Numbered from the stretch's first letter, positions 31,890 through 41,446 are shown. The stretch is 47,313 nucleotides of DNA from Actinoallomurus sp. (GCA_025964685.1 JAOPYG010000085.1:1-47313), one strand, 5' to 3'. The notes: generated from the sequence alone by a model not told the origin. Numbers and translations: made by a program.

Positions 31890-34855
31890 GCGAGCTCGGC
31901 CTCGGCGAGCAATGCCACCAGGTCCTCCGGGGCGCGCAGCACCGCCTCGGCGAGCAGCCGATCGTCCCAGCGCCGGCAGGCCCATGCCGCGCCGCGGGCC
32001 AGTCCGGCCGGGCCGCTCGCGTGCACGGTCCCGTCCTCGAACCACCACGGCACCTCCTCACCGTCCACGACGAGCCGTTCATGATGGACGTAGGACTCCG
32101 GCGCGCCGGGCAGCACCCGCTTCAGCACCGGGGGCAGCGGCCTACGAGTGCCCTCCGACGCGATGACGCCGGGCACCTCCTCGCTGCCCAGCGCCAACTC
32201 CAGCGTGTCCGCCACGTCCACCGGGACGAACAGCAGCGGCTGTGAGACGAGCAGCGGCAGCAGGTCGGGCCGGTCCACGACGATGGCGTCACCGGCCGGC
32301 ACCACCTCGGGCTCTCCGTCCACGAACGCCCGCACCTGCTCGGGCGCCGCGACGTCGAGGTCGGCCTCGGACAGGGCACGCCAGAGTTCGCGCAGCCGGT
32401 CGCGGGAGACCGTACGTTTCGGGTCCGCGAGCCGGTCGAGCAGCTCGGCGGCACCGTCGGCTTCCGCGAGCAGCGCGCGGAGAGAGGTGCGCACGCCCAG
32501 CGCGCGCACGAGCTCCGGGTCAAGGCCGGCCGGAGCGGGGTCGTACAGGCCCTCGAGATCACCGGGGACGCACAGCTCGCCCGGCCACCGTCCGTCCAGC
32601 ACCGGGTGCCGCCGCAGCCACCACGCGGTGTACGACGGCACCGTCGCCCGCCCGCCGTCCATGAGGATCACGCGTACGGGATCGGTGACGGCGGCGCGCA
32701 GCGGCGGCTCTGCGAGCAGGGCGAACGCTCCCGCCCAGTCGCCCACGAGCTCCAGGTCGCGCACCGCGCTGAACTCCGGCACGACGAAGCCGTCCCCCAG
32801 TGAGTCCGCCCACTCGTCCTCGCCGTCGAGGTGGTGGGCGGGCTCGGTGACGTCTTCGGCCCGTACGAGGGCGAACGTCCGGAGCACTCCCGCCGCCTCC
32901 AGCGTCTCGGCTCCGTGGCGTTCGACGAGCCCGGCGTCCACGACGCCGAACGGCGCGTCCTCGGCCACCACGTCGCCCAGCGGCGCGCCGGGCAGGAGCA
33001 GCTCACCGGCGGGGTACAGCTCGCCGTCGTCGCCGGGCAGCGCCAGCTCGGCCAGCCACGGCTCCTCGCCGGGCCGCAGGTGGGCACGGGCGACGAGCGT
33101 CAGAACGGCGTCCCAGATCGGCTCGGGATCGTCCTCGTCGTACGAGGCTGCCACCGCGGCGCGGGTCGCCTGGTCGGTGAGCACGGCCCGCGGGCCGGCC
33201 TCGACCGTCCCGAGCCGGAGCAGCAGCGGATGCGCGGCGTCCGGATGCACGACGCGAAGGCCCAGGGCGTCGAGCCCGGCCGGATCGGTGATGAGCAGCC
33301 CGCGCGGCCCGCGCACGGTACGGCCGTCGGCCAGCGGGACCGGCAGGCCCGTCAGCGCCTCACGATCGGCGCCCTCCAGCGCGGCGTACAGCCGCCGCCA
33401 CCAGGCCGGGTCGCCCGGCCCGGCACGGTCTCCGGCCTCCAGCCCGGCGAGCGCGTCGACGACCTCGGAGACGCTCAGTCGGCGTACGCCGAGCGACGCC
33501 AGGGCCGGGTGCCGGGCGGGCCAGGACGGCGGAAGCAGGCCGGGAACGACCTCGGCGAGCACCTCCGGCAGGGCGGCCGGACCGTCGACGGCGACCGTGT
33601 CACGGCCGCGTACGAGGGTGACCCCATCGGGCTCGGGGATCTCCGCGCCTTCGGGTGCGGGGACGGGCAGCAGCGGGGTGTCCGGCAGGCGGGCGAGGAT
33701 CGCCCGGCGGATCCGCGCGTCCAGCTCACCCTTGGCGACCGGCCCGGGCACCAGGTCGAGCAGCCGCGGCGTGGGCGGCAGCAGCGCGAGGTAGGCCTCG
33801 GCGGCGCGGTCGACGAGGAAGTCGGTCAGCGGCCCGGGAGCGACATGCCGCCGATCGGGCGCGAGCGGGAAGGAGGCGAGGAGCAGCGCGGGCAGCGCCA
33901 GCGGCTCGTCGCTGGGGGTCGGCGCGTGGATGACGGCGGGTACGTTCGGCGGCAGGCCGCCGTCCGCGGCGTCCGGGACGGCCCAACGGATCTGCCAGGT
34001 CGCCCGCTCCTCGACCGGCCGGTCGGCGAGCAGGGACGGATCGGCCCGCCCGTGCGTCTCCGCCGTACGCCAGGTGCTGCCGTCGATGATCGCCGTGCCG
34101 ACGGCGACGCCGCCGCGCCCCTCCTGGGGCGGAGTCCACGACGCGGCGAGGGTACGCGGCTCACCGGCGTCGATGACGATCTCGGTGAGCGCGGGAAGGG
34201 CGAGCAAGAGCGCGGGCCCGGCCTCGTCGAGCAGCCGGCGTACGAGCGTCTCGGCGTCGGCGTCGCGCAACGGCAGCCGTACGACGGTGTCGAACCCCTC
34301 GGGCACGTCCGCCGCAGAGGCGAGGCCGTCCGGCGGGGACCAGGAGAAGGGCAGGCGCAGGACCGGCACGTCGCCGCCGCGCCGATCCAGCTCCCCGGCC
34401 AGCTCCGGAATGGCCGCGACCGCGGACCGGGTCTCCGCCGCCGACCAGACGACTCCCCGCAGCGTGGGAACGCGGGACACGATGGAGGGCTCGTCGCTCA
34501 CGGCCACGACCGCGGCGAAGCCCACGCCGAAACGGCCCGCCGAGGCCGTCTCGTCGCGTTTGGCCGACGCGCGGAGGGTGCTGAGGGCCTCCACGCCCGC
34601 GGCGTCCAGGGGGGCGCCGGTGTTCGCAGCGGTCAGGACCCCGTCGTGCAGGGTGAAGCGGATCCGGCCGGGCACTCCCGCGCGGGCCGCGGCGTCGGCG
34701 GCGTTCTGCGCGAGTTCGATGATCACGCGGTCGCGGTAGCCGCCGCGGGCGTGATCCTCCTCGGCGTTCGCGTCCTCGCGGAAGCGGGCCGGTGCGGCCG
34801 ACCATGCCGCCAGGACCCGTTCACGGATCGCGGCGGTGCCGTAGGGATCCTCCAT
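31886..34855 (-). CDS. sacsin/Hsp90-type HATPase domain protein
   Basis: This 989-residue protein has an N-terminal GHKL ATPase domain (about 1-250). It contains RDRVIIELAQNAADAAARAG (the N-box Glu/Asn that bind Mg-ATP), TAANTGAPLDAAGVEALSTLRASAK and the glycine-rich lid FGVGFAAVVAVSDEP. The rest is long, acidic and leucine-rich without a recognised catalytic domain. Actinobacterial homologues are annotated as ATP-binding or sacsin N-terminal-domain proteins. ATP-driven chaperone-like action is inferred from the fold only. The ATG at 34855 has AAAGG upstream. Its placement near the DUF3027 and cold-shock genes is, from memory, conserved in actinomycetes. Confidence 0.88.
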   Translation of the reverse strand: MEDPYGTAAIRERVLAAWSAAPARFREDANAEEDHARGGYRDRVIIELAQNAADAAARAGVPGRIRFTLHDGVLTAANTGAPLDAAGVEALSTLRASAKRDETASAGRFGVGFAAVVAVSDEPSIVSRVPTLRGVVWSAAETRSAVAAIPELAGELDRRGGDVPVLRLPFSWSPPDGLASAADVPEGFDTVVRLPLRDADAETLVRRLLDEAGPALLLALPALTEIVIDAGEPRTLAASWTPPQEGRGGVAVGTAIIDGSTWRTAETHGRADPSLLADRPVEERATWQIRWAVPDAADGGLPPNVPAVIHAPTPSDEPLALPALLLASFPLAPDRRHVAPGPLTDFLVDRAAEAYLALLPPTPRLLDLVPGPVAKGELDARIRRAILARLPDTPLLPVPAPEGAEIPEPDGVTLVRGRDTVAVDGPAALPEVLAEVVPGLLPPSWPARHPALASLGVRRLSVSEVVDALAGLEAGDRAGPGDPAWWRRLYAALEGADREALTGLPVPLADGRTVRGPRGLLITDPAGLDALGLRVVHPDAAHPLLLRLGTVEAGPRAVLTDQATRAAVAASYDEDDPEPIWDAVLTLVARAHLRPGEEPWLAELALPGDDGELYPAGELLLPGAPLGDVVAEDAPFGVVDAGLVERHGAETLEAAGVLRTFALVRAEDVTEPAHHLDGEDEWADSLGDGFVVPEFSAVRDLELVGDWAGAFALLAEPPLRAAVTDPVRVILMDGGRATVPSYTAWWLRRHPVLDGRWPGELCVPGDLEGLYDPAPAGLDPELVRALGVRTSLRALLAEADGAAELLDRLADPKRTVSRDRLRELWRALSEADLDVAAPEQVRAFVDGEPEVVPAGDAIVVDRPDLLPLLVSQPLLFVPVDVADTLELALGSEEVPGVIASEGTRRPLPPVLKRVLPGAPESYVHHERLVVDGEEVPWWFEDGTVHASGPAGLARGAAWACRRWDDRLLAEAVLRAPEDLVALLAEAELA

Positions 34856-34946
34856 CGCGCACACCTTTCACCGGCCGGGGGGGTGTTCCTGTCAACGCCG
34901 CTCGCGCGGGGGTTCCACGCCGGCGGGCAACGCACCGGACAGGGCA

Positions 34947-34967
34947 CCACGGGCCGTGTCCCCGTGG
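34947..34967 (-). terminator. hairpin after the DUF3027 gene
   Basis: CCACGGG and CCCGTGG form a perfect 7-bp stem around a 7-nt loop, between the DUF3027 stop and the sacsin-like start on the minus strand. Confidence 0.4.
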
Positions 34968-35005
34968 CCGCTCGCGGCGGCCGGCGGGGGCAGGGCCCCG
35001 GACCG

Positions 35006-35821
35006 TCAGCTGTGCCCGAGGGCCTCCTCCTCGGTGAGCGAGGCCGACGGCATGACGTCGTATCCCAGCTCGTCCACGATCGGCGGCGCCGACTCGGGGG
35101 CGGCCGAGATGATGACCGCCTCGGAGTGCGCGCCGCAGCCGTGGTCCAGCGAGACGACCTTGCCGTCGTCGGGCGCGTACTCGTTGGCGCACGCGCCGAA
35201 CCCCTGCCGGAGCGAGCCGGCCAAGGGAATGAAGAAACCACAGGTGGCGCAGTGTGCCGGGGCGGATCGGGCCATCGGCGTGGCCGGGCCGGCGTCGCCC
35301 GAGTGCCAGCGTGAGGCAGCCTCGTCCCGGCCCTCCGCGGACAGCACCCGGTGCCGGCCGAGGCCGAGCTCCCAGAAGAGCACCTCGTCCGTCTCGCCGC
35401 TGGTGTCGGTGAACCCGGGCACGAGCCGCGCGTCGTCGGCCTCGGTCGGCAGCAGGTCGCCGGGCCCCAGGTCGCCGGGGCGCAGACGGTCACTCCACGG
35501 CACCCAGTCCGGCGACAGCATGGCGTCGTCGCCGGGGAGCAGCACGCTCTCGCTGACCGTGACGTTCTTGGCGCGCGAGGCGCGGACGACCGAGACCGCC
35601 CAGCGCCACCCGAGGTAGGCCGGATCCAAGCAGGTGAAGTAGTGGGTGACGACCCGCTCTCCCTCGGGGAGCAGGCCGAGGTGCTCTCCGACGTACTCGG
35701 GAAGCGAGGTCTCTTCGGCCGCGGCGCGGGCGAGGTCGACGGCTGCCGCCGCGGCGGTGTCGACCACGGACGTACGGCTCCGCCTCGCGGCGGCCGGGCT
35801 GGTAGAACGCACTGGACTCAC
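35006..35821 (-). CDS. DUF3027 domain protein
   Basis: This 271-residue actinobacterial protein has an alpha/beta N-terminal part with YLGWRWAVSVVRASRAKNVTVSESVLLPG and a segment VPWSDRLRPGDLGPGDLLPT. A zinc-ribbon-like C-terminal part has CATC (Cys191/194), Cys211 in FGACANEYAPDDG and HGCGAHSE (His227, Cys229). The metal site is inferred from these spaced cysteines. As I recall the homologue is M. tuberculosis Rv0883c, near serC. Function is unknown. The GTG at 35821 is the likely start, and the protein is cytoplasmic. It is divergent from the MFS gene. Confidence 0.88.
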   Translation of the reverse strand: MSPVRSTSPAAARRSRTSVVDTAAAAAVDLARAAAEETSLPEYVGEHLGLLPEGERVVTHYFTCLDPAYLGWRWAVSVVRASRAKNVTVSESVLLPGDDAMLSPDWVPWSDRLRPGDLGPGDLLPTEADDARLVPGFTDTSGETDEVLFWELGLGRHRVLSAEGRDEAASRWHSGDAGPATPMARSAPAHCATCGFFIPLAGSLRQGFGACANEYAPDDGKVVSLDHGCGAHSEAVIISAAPESAPPIVDELGYDVMPSASLTEEEALGHS

Positions 35822-35874
35822 ATAAACGATTGTCGCCCATACAGGGGCATGGGTTTGCCCCGAAGAGGCAGACT

Positions 35875-35880
35875 TACGCT
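35875..35880 (+). promoter_or_regulatory. TACGCT -10-like hexamer of the MFS gene
   Basis: TACGCT directly abuts the in-frame ATG at 35881, so that ATG would lie upstream of the transcription start. This favours the later ATG at 35929, which has a proper ribosome-binding site. Confidence 0.45.
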
Positions 35881-35928
35881 ATGACTTTGCGGGCACGGAC
35901 GGGTGGCGCCGGGCGGAAGGTGCGCACG

Positions 35929-37281
35929 ATGAGCCGGAACGTCGGCCGGGTGACACGCCGCGCGACGCATGCCGGGGGCGCCGGCCGCACGGGTCTGGGC
36001 AACCTCATCGAGCTCGGTGCCGTCAACAGCGCCGGCGACGCGCTCATCGCGGTCGCGCTCGCGGGCACCATGTTCTTCAACCTCGACGTCAAGCAGGCAC
36101 AAGGCCAAGTAGCGCTCTACCTGCTGGTCACGATGGCCCCGTTCGCACTGGTGGCACCACTGATCGGGCCTGCGCTCGACCGCATGCGCCACGCCAGGCG
36201 CATCGCCATCGCGGGCACCATGCTCGCCCGTGGGCTCCTGTGCTGGGGCATGGCAGGGGCGGTCCTGCACAAGGATCCGGTGACCCTGCTGCCCGCGGCG
36301 TTCGGTGCGCTCGTGCTGTCGAAGGCGTTCGGGGTCTCGCGGAGCGCCGTCACGCCACGCGTTCTACCCGAAGGTCTCAATCTGGTCACGGCGAATGCCC
36401 GTGCGTCCTTCTGCGGGCTGGTCGCCGCGTCGATCGCGGCGCCGCTCGGCGTCGGGCTGATCGCGGTGACCAACGCCGCCTGGGCGCTGCGGATCGCGAC
36501 GATCGTGTTCCTCGCGGGCGCGGTCCTCGCCATCCGCCTGCCCGCCCACGTGGACACCCCGGAGATCGTCACCGAGTCCGGCGCGGCCTCCGATCCGGAG
36601 CCCGGCCCCGCGGCCGAGACAGCGCGTACGTCCGGCCGCTGGCGGACCCTCCTGCGGGTCGGCCCGGTCGTCGGTGAGGCGATGCGCGCCAATGCCGCGC
36701 TGCGGGCGCTGTCCGGGTTCCTGATCCTCTATCTGGCGTTCCTGCTGCGCACCGAGGGCTTCGTCCACCCCGTGTCGCCGAACGTCGCGCTGGGCCTGCT
36801 GGCCGCCGCGGCCGGTCTCGGCGGGCTCGTCGGCACGGCCGCGGGCGCGCTGCTCAAGGCGCGCGCGCCGCTGGGCATCGTGTTCGCCACCCTCTTGATC
36901 GCCACGCTGACCGCCGCCGTGTGCGCGCTGTTCTTCGGCCTGGTGGCCGCGCTCGTGGTCGCCTTCGTCGGTGCGCTGGGCCAGAGCCTGGGCAAGCTCG
37001 GGCTCGACGCGATCGTGCAGCGCGAGATCGGTGAGGAGGTCCGCTCCTCGACGTTCGCGGTGTCGGAGACGATCCACCAGCTCGTGTGGGTGGCCGGCGG
37101 ACTGGTCGGACTGGGCATGTCGATCATCGCCCCGAACGGCCACATCGCCCTGGCGATCATCGCCGCCGCTCTCGCCGTGACCCTGATCGGGCTGCTGTCC
37201 AGCCGGGCGGCCCGCCGCGTCGTACGCCGCCGGGAAAAGCATACGGAGGGCGAGCCGACCGTGGCCGACACCGCCGCCTGA
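35929..37281 (+). CDS. MFS transporter
   Basis: This 450-residue, 12-helix transporter begins with a basic tail (SRNVGRVTRRATHAGG) and then LGNLIELGAVNSAGDALIAVALAGTMFF. A central cytoplasmic loop (about 195-230: TESGAASDPEPGPAAETART) follows, and the second half has LIVQREIGEEVRSSTFAVSETIHQL-like motif spacing. Relatives sit in the same neighbourhood in mycobacteria (Rv0876c-like, from memory). The substrate is unknown. I chose the ATG at 35929: GGAAGG lies 8 nt upstream and a TACGCT hexamer lies immediately before the alternative ATG at 35881. It is divergent from the DUF3027 gene and converges on the cold-shock gene. Confidence 0.85.
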   Translation: MSRNVGRVTRRATHAGGAGRTGLGNLIELGAVNSAGDALIAVALAGTMFFNLDVKQAQGQVALYLLVTMAPFALVAPLIGPALDRMRHARRIAIAGTMLARGLLCWGMAGAVLHKDPVTLLPAAFGALVLSKAFGVSRSAVTPRVLPEGLNLVTANARASFCGLVAASIAAPLGVGLIAVTNAAWALRIATIVFLAGAVLAIRLPAHVDTPEIVTESGAASDPEPGPAAETARTSGRWRTLLRVGPVVGEAMRANAALRALSGFLILYLAFLLRTEGFVHPVSPNVALGLLAAAAGLGGLVGTAAGALLKARAPLGIVFATLLIATLTAAVCALFFGLVAALVVAFVGALGQSLGKLGLDAIVQREIGEEVRSSTFAVSETIHQLVWVAGGLVGLGMSIIAPNGHIALAIIAAALAVTLIGLLSSRAARRVVRRREKHTEGEPTVADTAA

Positions 37282-37292
37282 CGAGAGCGGCG

Positions 37293-37679
37293 CTACTGCT
37301 GGTCGAAGTCGTCGGCGACCGCGCGCAGCACGTCACCGGTCTTCTTGGCCATCTTGCCGTCGGGGTGCTTGCCTCTGCGGTACGTCTCGGAGACGCCTTC
37401 GAGCAGCTTGATGAGGTCCTCGACGAGAATGACCATCTCGTCGGGCTTCTTGCGCTTGGACTTGACCACCGAGGGCGGCGCGTCGATCGGGCGGACGCTC
37501 AGCGCCTGCTGCCCCTTGCGCCCCTCGACGACCCCGAACTCCACGCGTTGACCGGGCTTGAGCGATTCGACCCCCGCGGGCAGCGCGGAGGAATGCACGA
37601 AGACCTCACCGCCGTCGTCACGGGTGAGAAAGCCGAACCCCTTGTCGGCGTTGTACCACTTGACCTTGCCACTGGGCAC
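37293..37679 (-). CDS. cold-shock domain protein with C-terminal extension (CspB-like)
   Basis: This 128-residue protein has an N-terminal cold-shock domain (about 1-66) with GKVKWYNADKGFGFLTRDDG (RNP1) and EVFVHSSAL (RNP2), then a basic extension KSKRKKPDEM and an amphipathic helix ILVEDLIKLLEGVSETYRRG to the end. This longer form matches mycobacterial CspB (Rv0871-like), not the 67-residue CspA. It should bind single-stranded RNA or DNA; the extension may dimerise or bind a partner. The GTG at 37679 has GAGGTCACCT upstream. TGTCCGGACA, a perfect palindrome at 37702-37711, lies in its leader. It converges on the MFS gene. Confidence 0.93.
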   Translation of the reverse strand: MPSGKVKWYNADKGFGFLTRDDGGEVFVHSSALPAGVESLKPGQRVEFGVVEGRKGQQALSVRPIDAPPSVVKSKRKKPDEMVILVEDLIKLLEGVSETYRRGKHPDGKMAKKTGDVLRAVADDFDQQ

Positions 37680-37724
37680 AGGTGACCTCGTTGCTAGCTC
37701 TTGTCCGGACAGGCCATATCAAGG

Positions 37725-38348
37725 TTATTGCCTCGACGAGGGACCTGGGTTGATCAGTTCGGTCAAAGTCTCCGGGAAAACCCGCAAATCGGGCAACACG
37801 ATATCGGCTCCGTACGCCAGAAGCGCCGACGAGTCGTACGGGCCGGTGGCGACGGCCACACTTCGCGCACCCGCCGCACGTGCGGCGTCCACGTCGGCCA
37901 CATGGTCCCCGACGTACGCCGACGCACCGAACCGCCGCAATGCGGTCCCCTTGGCGCTACTGAAGAGTCCCCCCGCCACGTCGTCCACCTGCAGGCCGAG
38001 GGCCTTGACGGTCGCCTCGGCCTGGATCTGGTGCTTGGCGGTGACCACGATGACGCGTCCGCCCCGGGCCCTCACCGCCTCGACGGCCTCGATGGCCCCG
38101 GCCATGGGCACTGTGGCGGGTACGGCGATCTTGCCGTAGAAACCTCGGTAGACGGCGGCCATCTCGGGCACGTCCTCGATGGGGAACCAGTTGGCCAGCT
38201 CGGTCTCCAGCGGCGGGCCGAGCCGGGAGACGACGGCGGCGGTGTCGATGGGCACGCCCGTCCGCTCCGAAAGCGCGGCGAACGTGGCGGCGATACCCTC
38301 TCGGGTGTCGGCGAGAGTGAGGTCCAGGTCGAAGCCAACGGCGATCAC
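37725..38348 (-). CDS. HAD family hydrolase (phosphatase)
   Basis: This 207-residue HAD hydrolase has motif I FDLDLTLADT with nucleophile Asp7 and Asp9, motif II VIVVTAKH (Thr about 105), a Lys in SSAKGTALRRFG (motif III) and motif IV GDHVADVDAARAAG. The cap (about 15-85) is helical, as in phosphoglycolate phosphatase-like enzymes. It should dephosphorylate a small metabolite, identity unknown. It starts with GTG at 38348. It lies upstream of the cold-shock gene on the same strand, 45 bp away, so co-transcription is possible. Confidence 0.9.
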   Translation of the reverse strand: MIAVGFDLDLTLADTREGIAATFAALSERTGVPIDTAAVVSRLGPPLETELANWFPIEDVPEMAAVYRGFYGKIAVPATVPMAGAIEAVEAVRARGGRVIVVTAKHQIQAEATVKALGLQVDDVAGGLFSSAKGTALRRFGASAYVGDHVADVDAARAAGARSVAVATGPYDSSALLAYGADIVLPDLRVFPETLTELINPGPSSRQ

Positions 38349-38444
38349 GGGCCCCAGGGTACGTACAGCCCAGGAACCGCGTGCCCGCGCCCTCCCGGCA
38401 GTGGCGATGCGACGGGATCCGAGTGGGAGGGCGCGGAGTCTGCG

Positions 38445-38468
38445 CGAAATCTGGATCTATGGATTTCG
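38445..38468. promoter_or_regulatory. inverted repeat in the HAD/membrane-protein intergenic region
   Basis: CGAAATC and GATTTCG form a perfect 7-bp inverted repeat with a 10-nt spacer in the 242-bp divergent gap. It is a possible operator; nothing else clear is seen there. Confidence 0.3.
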
Positions 38469-38590
38469 TCACCGGCTGAACTCGCATTAGGACGAGCCCG
38501 AAACAACGGTTAACGCGATGCGGATATACCCAGTGGCGATCATCCAAACCACGGCCCTGACAGACCGCTCCCCCCGAGTAGGAAATACAT

Positions 38591-39049
38591 ATGGCGAAAT
38601 TGCCGGAAGAGTCGGGCAAGACCATTAAGGACGCCGAAAGGGATTCCGATCACGCCACGGATCAGGAGGCCACGGCGAAGGCGGCACCGGAGGCCACCGC
38701 GCCCGCACGCCGAGGGTCCGGCCGCCGCGGCCGCATCCGCGAGGGCAACGGCCTGCGTACGGGCGTGCGGCGCGTCTCCGACACCGCGGCCGGCATCGTC
38801 CGCGTCATCGCGATGATCATTTGTGTGCTGCTCGCCCTGCACATCGCGTTCGTCGTCTTCTCCGCGAATCACGACAACGCGATCGTGCGAACGGTGAACA
38901 CCTGGGCGGACTGGTTCGCATGGCGATTCCGCGACATGTTCGTCCCCAAAGACGAACGCGTGGGGGTGCTCGTCAACTACGGAATCGCCGCGGTCGTCTA
39001 CCTCGTAGTCGGCCGTGTCGTCGCCGGACTCATCCGCCGCGTCCGCTGA
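38591..39049 (+). CDS. two-TM hypothetical membrane protein
   Basis: This 152-residue protein has a long, charged cytoplasmic N-terminus (about 1-60, Asp/Glu/Lys/Ala-rich then basic GRRGRIREGNG), TM1 IVRVIAMIICVLLALHIAFVVF (about 69-90) and a middle segment NTWADWFAWRFRDMFVPKDERV. TM2 is LVNYGIAAVVYLVVGRVVAGLI, followed by RRVR. The WxxWFxWRFRDMF segment between the helices is a distinctive conserved-looking element. The ATG is preceded by GTAGGAAATACAT. I do not recognise the family by name. It converges on fadD with a 12-bp gap. Confidence 0.8.
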   Translation: MAKLPEESGKTIKDAERDSDHATDQEATAKAAPEATAPARRGSGRRGRIREGNGLRTGVRRVSDTAAGIVRVIAMIICVLLALHIAFVVFSANHDNAIVRTVNTWADWFAWRFRDMFVPKDERVGVLVNYGIAAVVYLVVGRVVAGLIRRVR

Positions 39050-39061
39050 TCCGGGGAGGGC

Positions 39062-40705
39062 TCAGGCGGTCTCGGTGCCCGCCGCACCCTCCAGGCCCAG
39101 CTCCCGGATCGAGGCGTCGCGCATCTTGAACTTCTGGATCTTCCCGGTCACCGTCATCGGGAAGTCCTCGGTGAACCGCACGTACCGCGGGATCTTGTGG
39201 TGCGCCAGCTTCCCGCGGCAGAAGTCGCGTACGCCGTCCTCGGTGAGCGAGGAGCCCGGCCGCGCCTTGACCCAGGCGCACAGCTCCTCGCCGTACTTCT
39301 CGTCCGGAAGACCGATGACCTGGACGTCCTCGATGTCGGGATGGCCGTACAGGAACTCCTCGATCTCCCGCGGATAGAGGTTCTCGCCGCCGCGGATCAC
39401 CATGTCCTTGATCCGGCCGACGATGTTGACGTACCCCGCCTCGTCCATCGTCGCCAGGTCGCCGGTGTGCATCCAGCGGGCCGCGTCGATCACCTCGGCG
39501 GTCCGGTCGGGCTCCTCCCAGTACCCCAGCATGACCGAGTAGCCGCGGGTGCACAGCTCGCCCGGGACGCCGCGGGGCACGGTCAGGCCCGTCGCCGGAT
39601 CGACGATCTTGACCTCGATGTGGGGGTGGACCCGGCCGACGGTCGACACCCGGCGGTCCAGCTCCTCGTCGTACCTGGTCTGCGCCGACACCGGCGAGGT
39701 CTCGGTCATGCCGTAGCAGATGGTCACCTCGCGCATGTGCATCTCCGAGACGACCCGCTTCATGACCTCCACCGGGCAGGGCGAGCCCGCCATGATGCCG
39801 GTGCGCAGCGTGGTCAGGTCGTACTCGGAGAACCCCGGCAGGCCCAGCTCGGCGATGAACATCGTCGGCACCCCGTACAGCGCGGTGCAGCGCTCGGCCT
39901 GCACGGCCTCCAGGGAGGCCTGGGGGTCGAAGACCGGTGCGGGAATGACGATGCAGGCGCCGTGCGTGGTGATCGCGAGATTCCCGAGGACCATGCCGAA
40001 GCAGTGGTAAAAGGGCACAGGGACGCAGACGCGGTCGATCTCCGTATAACGGCAGAGCTCGCCGATGAAGAACCCGTTGTTGAGGATGTTGTGGTGCGAA
40101 AGGGTGGCGCCTTTCGGGAAGCCCGTGGTGCCCGAGGTGTACTGGATGTTGATGGGGTCGTCCGGGGACAGTGTCGCCATCCGCTCGTCCAGGCGTTCGG
40201 GGTCCAGCGCTGCGCCCGCGGTCGACACCGCCTCCCACTCGTCCGTGCCGAGGTAGACCACCCGCTCCAGCGCCGGCAGGTCCGCGCGCACCTGCTCGAC
40301 CATGCCCCGGTAGTCACTCGTCTTGTACGAGACGGCGCTGACCAGCAGCTTCACGCCGGAGTGGCGGAGCGCGAAGGACAGCTCGTGGGTGCGGTACGCC
40401 GGGTTGACGTTGACCAGGATCGCGCCGACCTCCGCGGTGGCGTACTGCAGGAGCACCCAGTCGGGGACGTTTGGCGACCAGATGCCGACCCGGTCGCCCT
40501 TCTCGATCCCCGCGGCGATCAGGCCACGGGCGAGCGTGCCGACCTCGTCGTCGAACTCCCGGTAGGTCCAGCGCCGGCCGCTGGGCACGTCGACGAGCGC
40601 CTCGCGGTGCGGGAGAACCGACGCGACATGGCGCAGGTTCTCTCCGATGGTCTGGCCCAGCAACGGAAGATCGGAGGTTCCGTGACTGTAGGACGGACGA
40701 GACAT
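39062..40705 (-). CDS. acyl-CoA synthetase (FadD-like AMP-binding enzyme)
   Basis: This 547-residue adenylate-forming enzyme activates a fatty acid to acyl-AMP then acyl-CoA. It has the P-loop-like motif [12 protein letters not shown] (189-200), [12 protein letters not shown], the A5-type motif YGMTETSPV and [24 protein letters not shown]. The hinge region follows [39 protein letters not shown], and the catalytic Lys522 lies in [14 protein letters not shown]. Relatives include medium- to long-chain FadD proteins of beta-oxidation. ATG at 40705. It diverges from the TetR gene with a 14-bp palindrome in the shared promoter, implying repression by that TetR protein. Confidence 0.93.
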   Translation of the reverse strand: MSRPSYSHGTSDLPLLGQTIGENLRHVASVLPHREALVDVPSGRRWTYREFDDEVGTLARGLIAAGIEKGDRVGIWSPNVPDWVLLQYATAEVGAILVNVNPAYRTHELSFALRHSGVKLLVSAVSYKTSDYRGMVEQVRADLPALERVVYLGTDEWEAVSTAGAALDPERLDERMATLSPDDPINIQYTSGTTGFPKGATLSHHNILNNGFFIGELCRYTEIDRVCVPVPFYHCFGMVLGNLAITTHGACIVIPAPVFDPQASLEAVQAERCTALYGVPTMFIAELGLPGFSEYDLTTLRTGIMAGSPCPVEVMKRVVSEMHMREVTICYGMTETSPVSAQTRYDEELDRRVSTVGRVHPHIEVKIVDPATGLTVPRGVPGELCTRGYSVMLGYWEEPDRTAEVIDAARWMHTGDLATMDEAGYVNIVGRIKDMVIRGGENLYPREIEEFLYGHPDIEDVQVIGLPDEKYGEELCAWVKARPGSSLTEDGVRDFCRGKLAHHKIPRYVRFTEDFPMTVTGKIQKFKMRDASIRELGLEGAAGTETA

Positions 40706-40770
40706 GGGGGGCCTCCTCGTGCATTTCCCCGCATCCTGCCTCAGCCCAGACCATCGCGTAAGAGGTGCGC

Positions 40771-40784
40771 ACGGCGAACGCCGT
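40771..40784. promoter_or_regulatory. palindromic operator between fadD and the TetR gene
   Basis: ACGGCG-AA-CGCCGT is a perfect 14-bp palindrome in the 126-bp divergent region, 20 bp upstream of the TetR -10 hexamer. It is a plausible binding site for the adjacent TetR-family protein. Confidence 0.5.
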
Positions 40785-40803
40785 CAGTGAGCGCTTTCAT
40801 GGC

Positions 40804-40809
40804 CTACGC
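40804..40809 (+). promoter_or_regulatory. TACGCT -10-like hexamer of the TetR gene
   Basis: TACGCT lies 22 bp before the ATG at 40832, with the ribosome-binding site GGGGAGGAG between. Confidence 0.4.
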
Positions 40810-40831
40810 TTTTCGGGGAGGAGCACACACA

Positions 40832-41446
40832 ATGCAGAGATCCACCCGTGAACGCATCGTTTCCGAGGCGCTCCGGCTTTTCGCGGAACGCGGTTACGCC
40901 GCGACCTCCGTGGCGGAGATCGAGGCCGCCTCCGGTCTGTCGCCGGGCGCGGGTGGGCTCTACCGCCACTTCCGCTCCAAGGAGGGGGTGCTGACGGCGG
41001 CGGTGCGCGAGCACATCACCCGCACGTCCCAGCAGATCTCCGCCACCGTCCAGCACGCCGCCGGTCTCCAGGACCGGCCCCTGGCCGAGCGGCTTCGGCT
41101 CGCCGCGGCCGTGGGCCTGGCCAAGATGCGCGAGGAGGCCGACCTCACCAGGGTGCTCTTCCGCGACCTCGACAAGTTCCCCAATCTCATCGCCGAGATG
41201 CGGGAGGGCATCGTCAACCCGCTGTACGACATGATCTCCAAGTGGCTGGCCGCCCAGCCCGAGATGGCCGACGTCGACGCCGACTGGGACGCCGTGGCGC
41301 TGGCCCTCGGCGGATCGGTCGTCAACTACTGGCTCGCGAGCGACGCCCTGCACGAACCCCCCCAGCGCGTCGACGAAGAACGCTTCATCGACGGCTGGGC
41401 CACCCTCGGCATGGGGCTGGCCACCCGACCCGTCCGGGCCGTCTGA
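40832..41446 (+). CDS. TetR family transcriptional regulator
   Basis: This 204-residue regulator has a helix-turn-helix (about 8-50) with RERIVSEALRLFAERGYAATSVAEIEAASGLSPGAGGLYRHFRSKEGVL, followed by a helical ligand/dimerisation domain (about 60-200) with REEADLTRVLFRDLDKFPNLIAEMREGIVNPLY. The ATG at 40832 has GGGGAGGAG nine bases upstream. It is divergent from the FadD-like acyl-CoA synthetase and shares a palindrome with it. By family precedent it probably responds to an acyl-CoA or fatty acid. Its effect on its own expression is inferred. Confidence 0.92.
   Translation: MQRSTRERIVSEALRLFAERGYAATSVAEIEAASGLSPGAGGLYRHFRSKEGVLTAAVREHITRTSQQISATVQHAAGLQDRPLAERLRLAAAVGLAKMREEADLTRVLFRDLDKFPNLIAEMREGIVNPLYDMISKWLAAQPEMADVDADWDAVALALGGSVVNYWLASDALHEPPQRVDEERFIDGWATLGMGLATRPVRAV

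Noticed and set aside
32831-35314. Antisense frame of 827 codons opposite the sacsin-like gene
   Set aside because: Stop-free by base composition only; the sequence is Gly/Arg/Gln-rich noise across two real genes.
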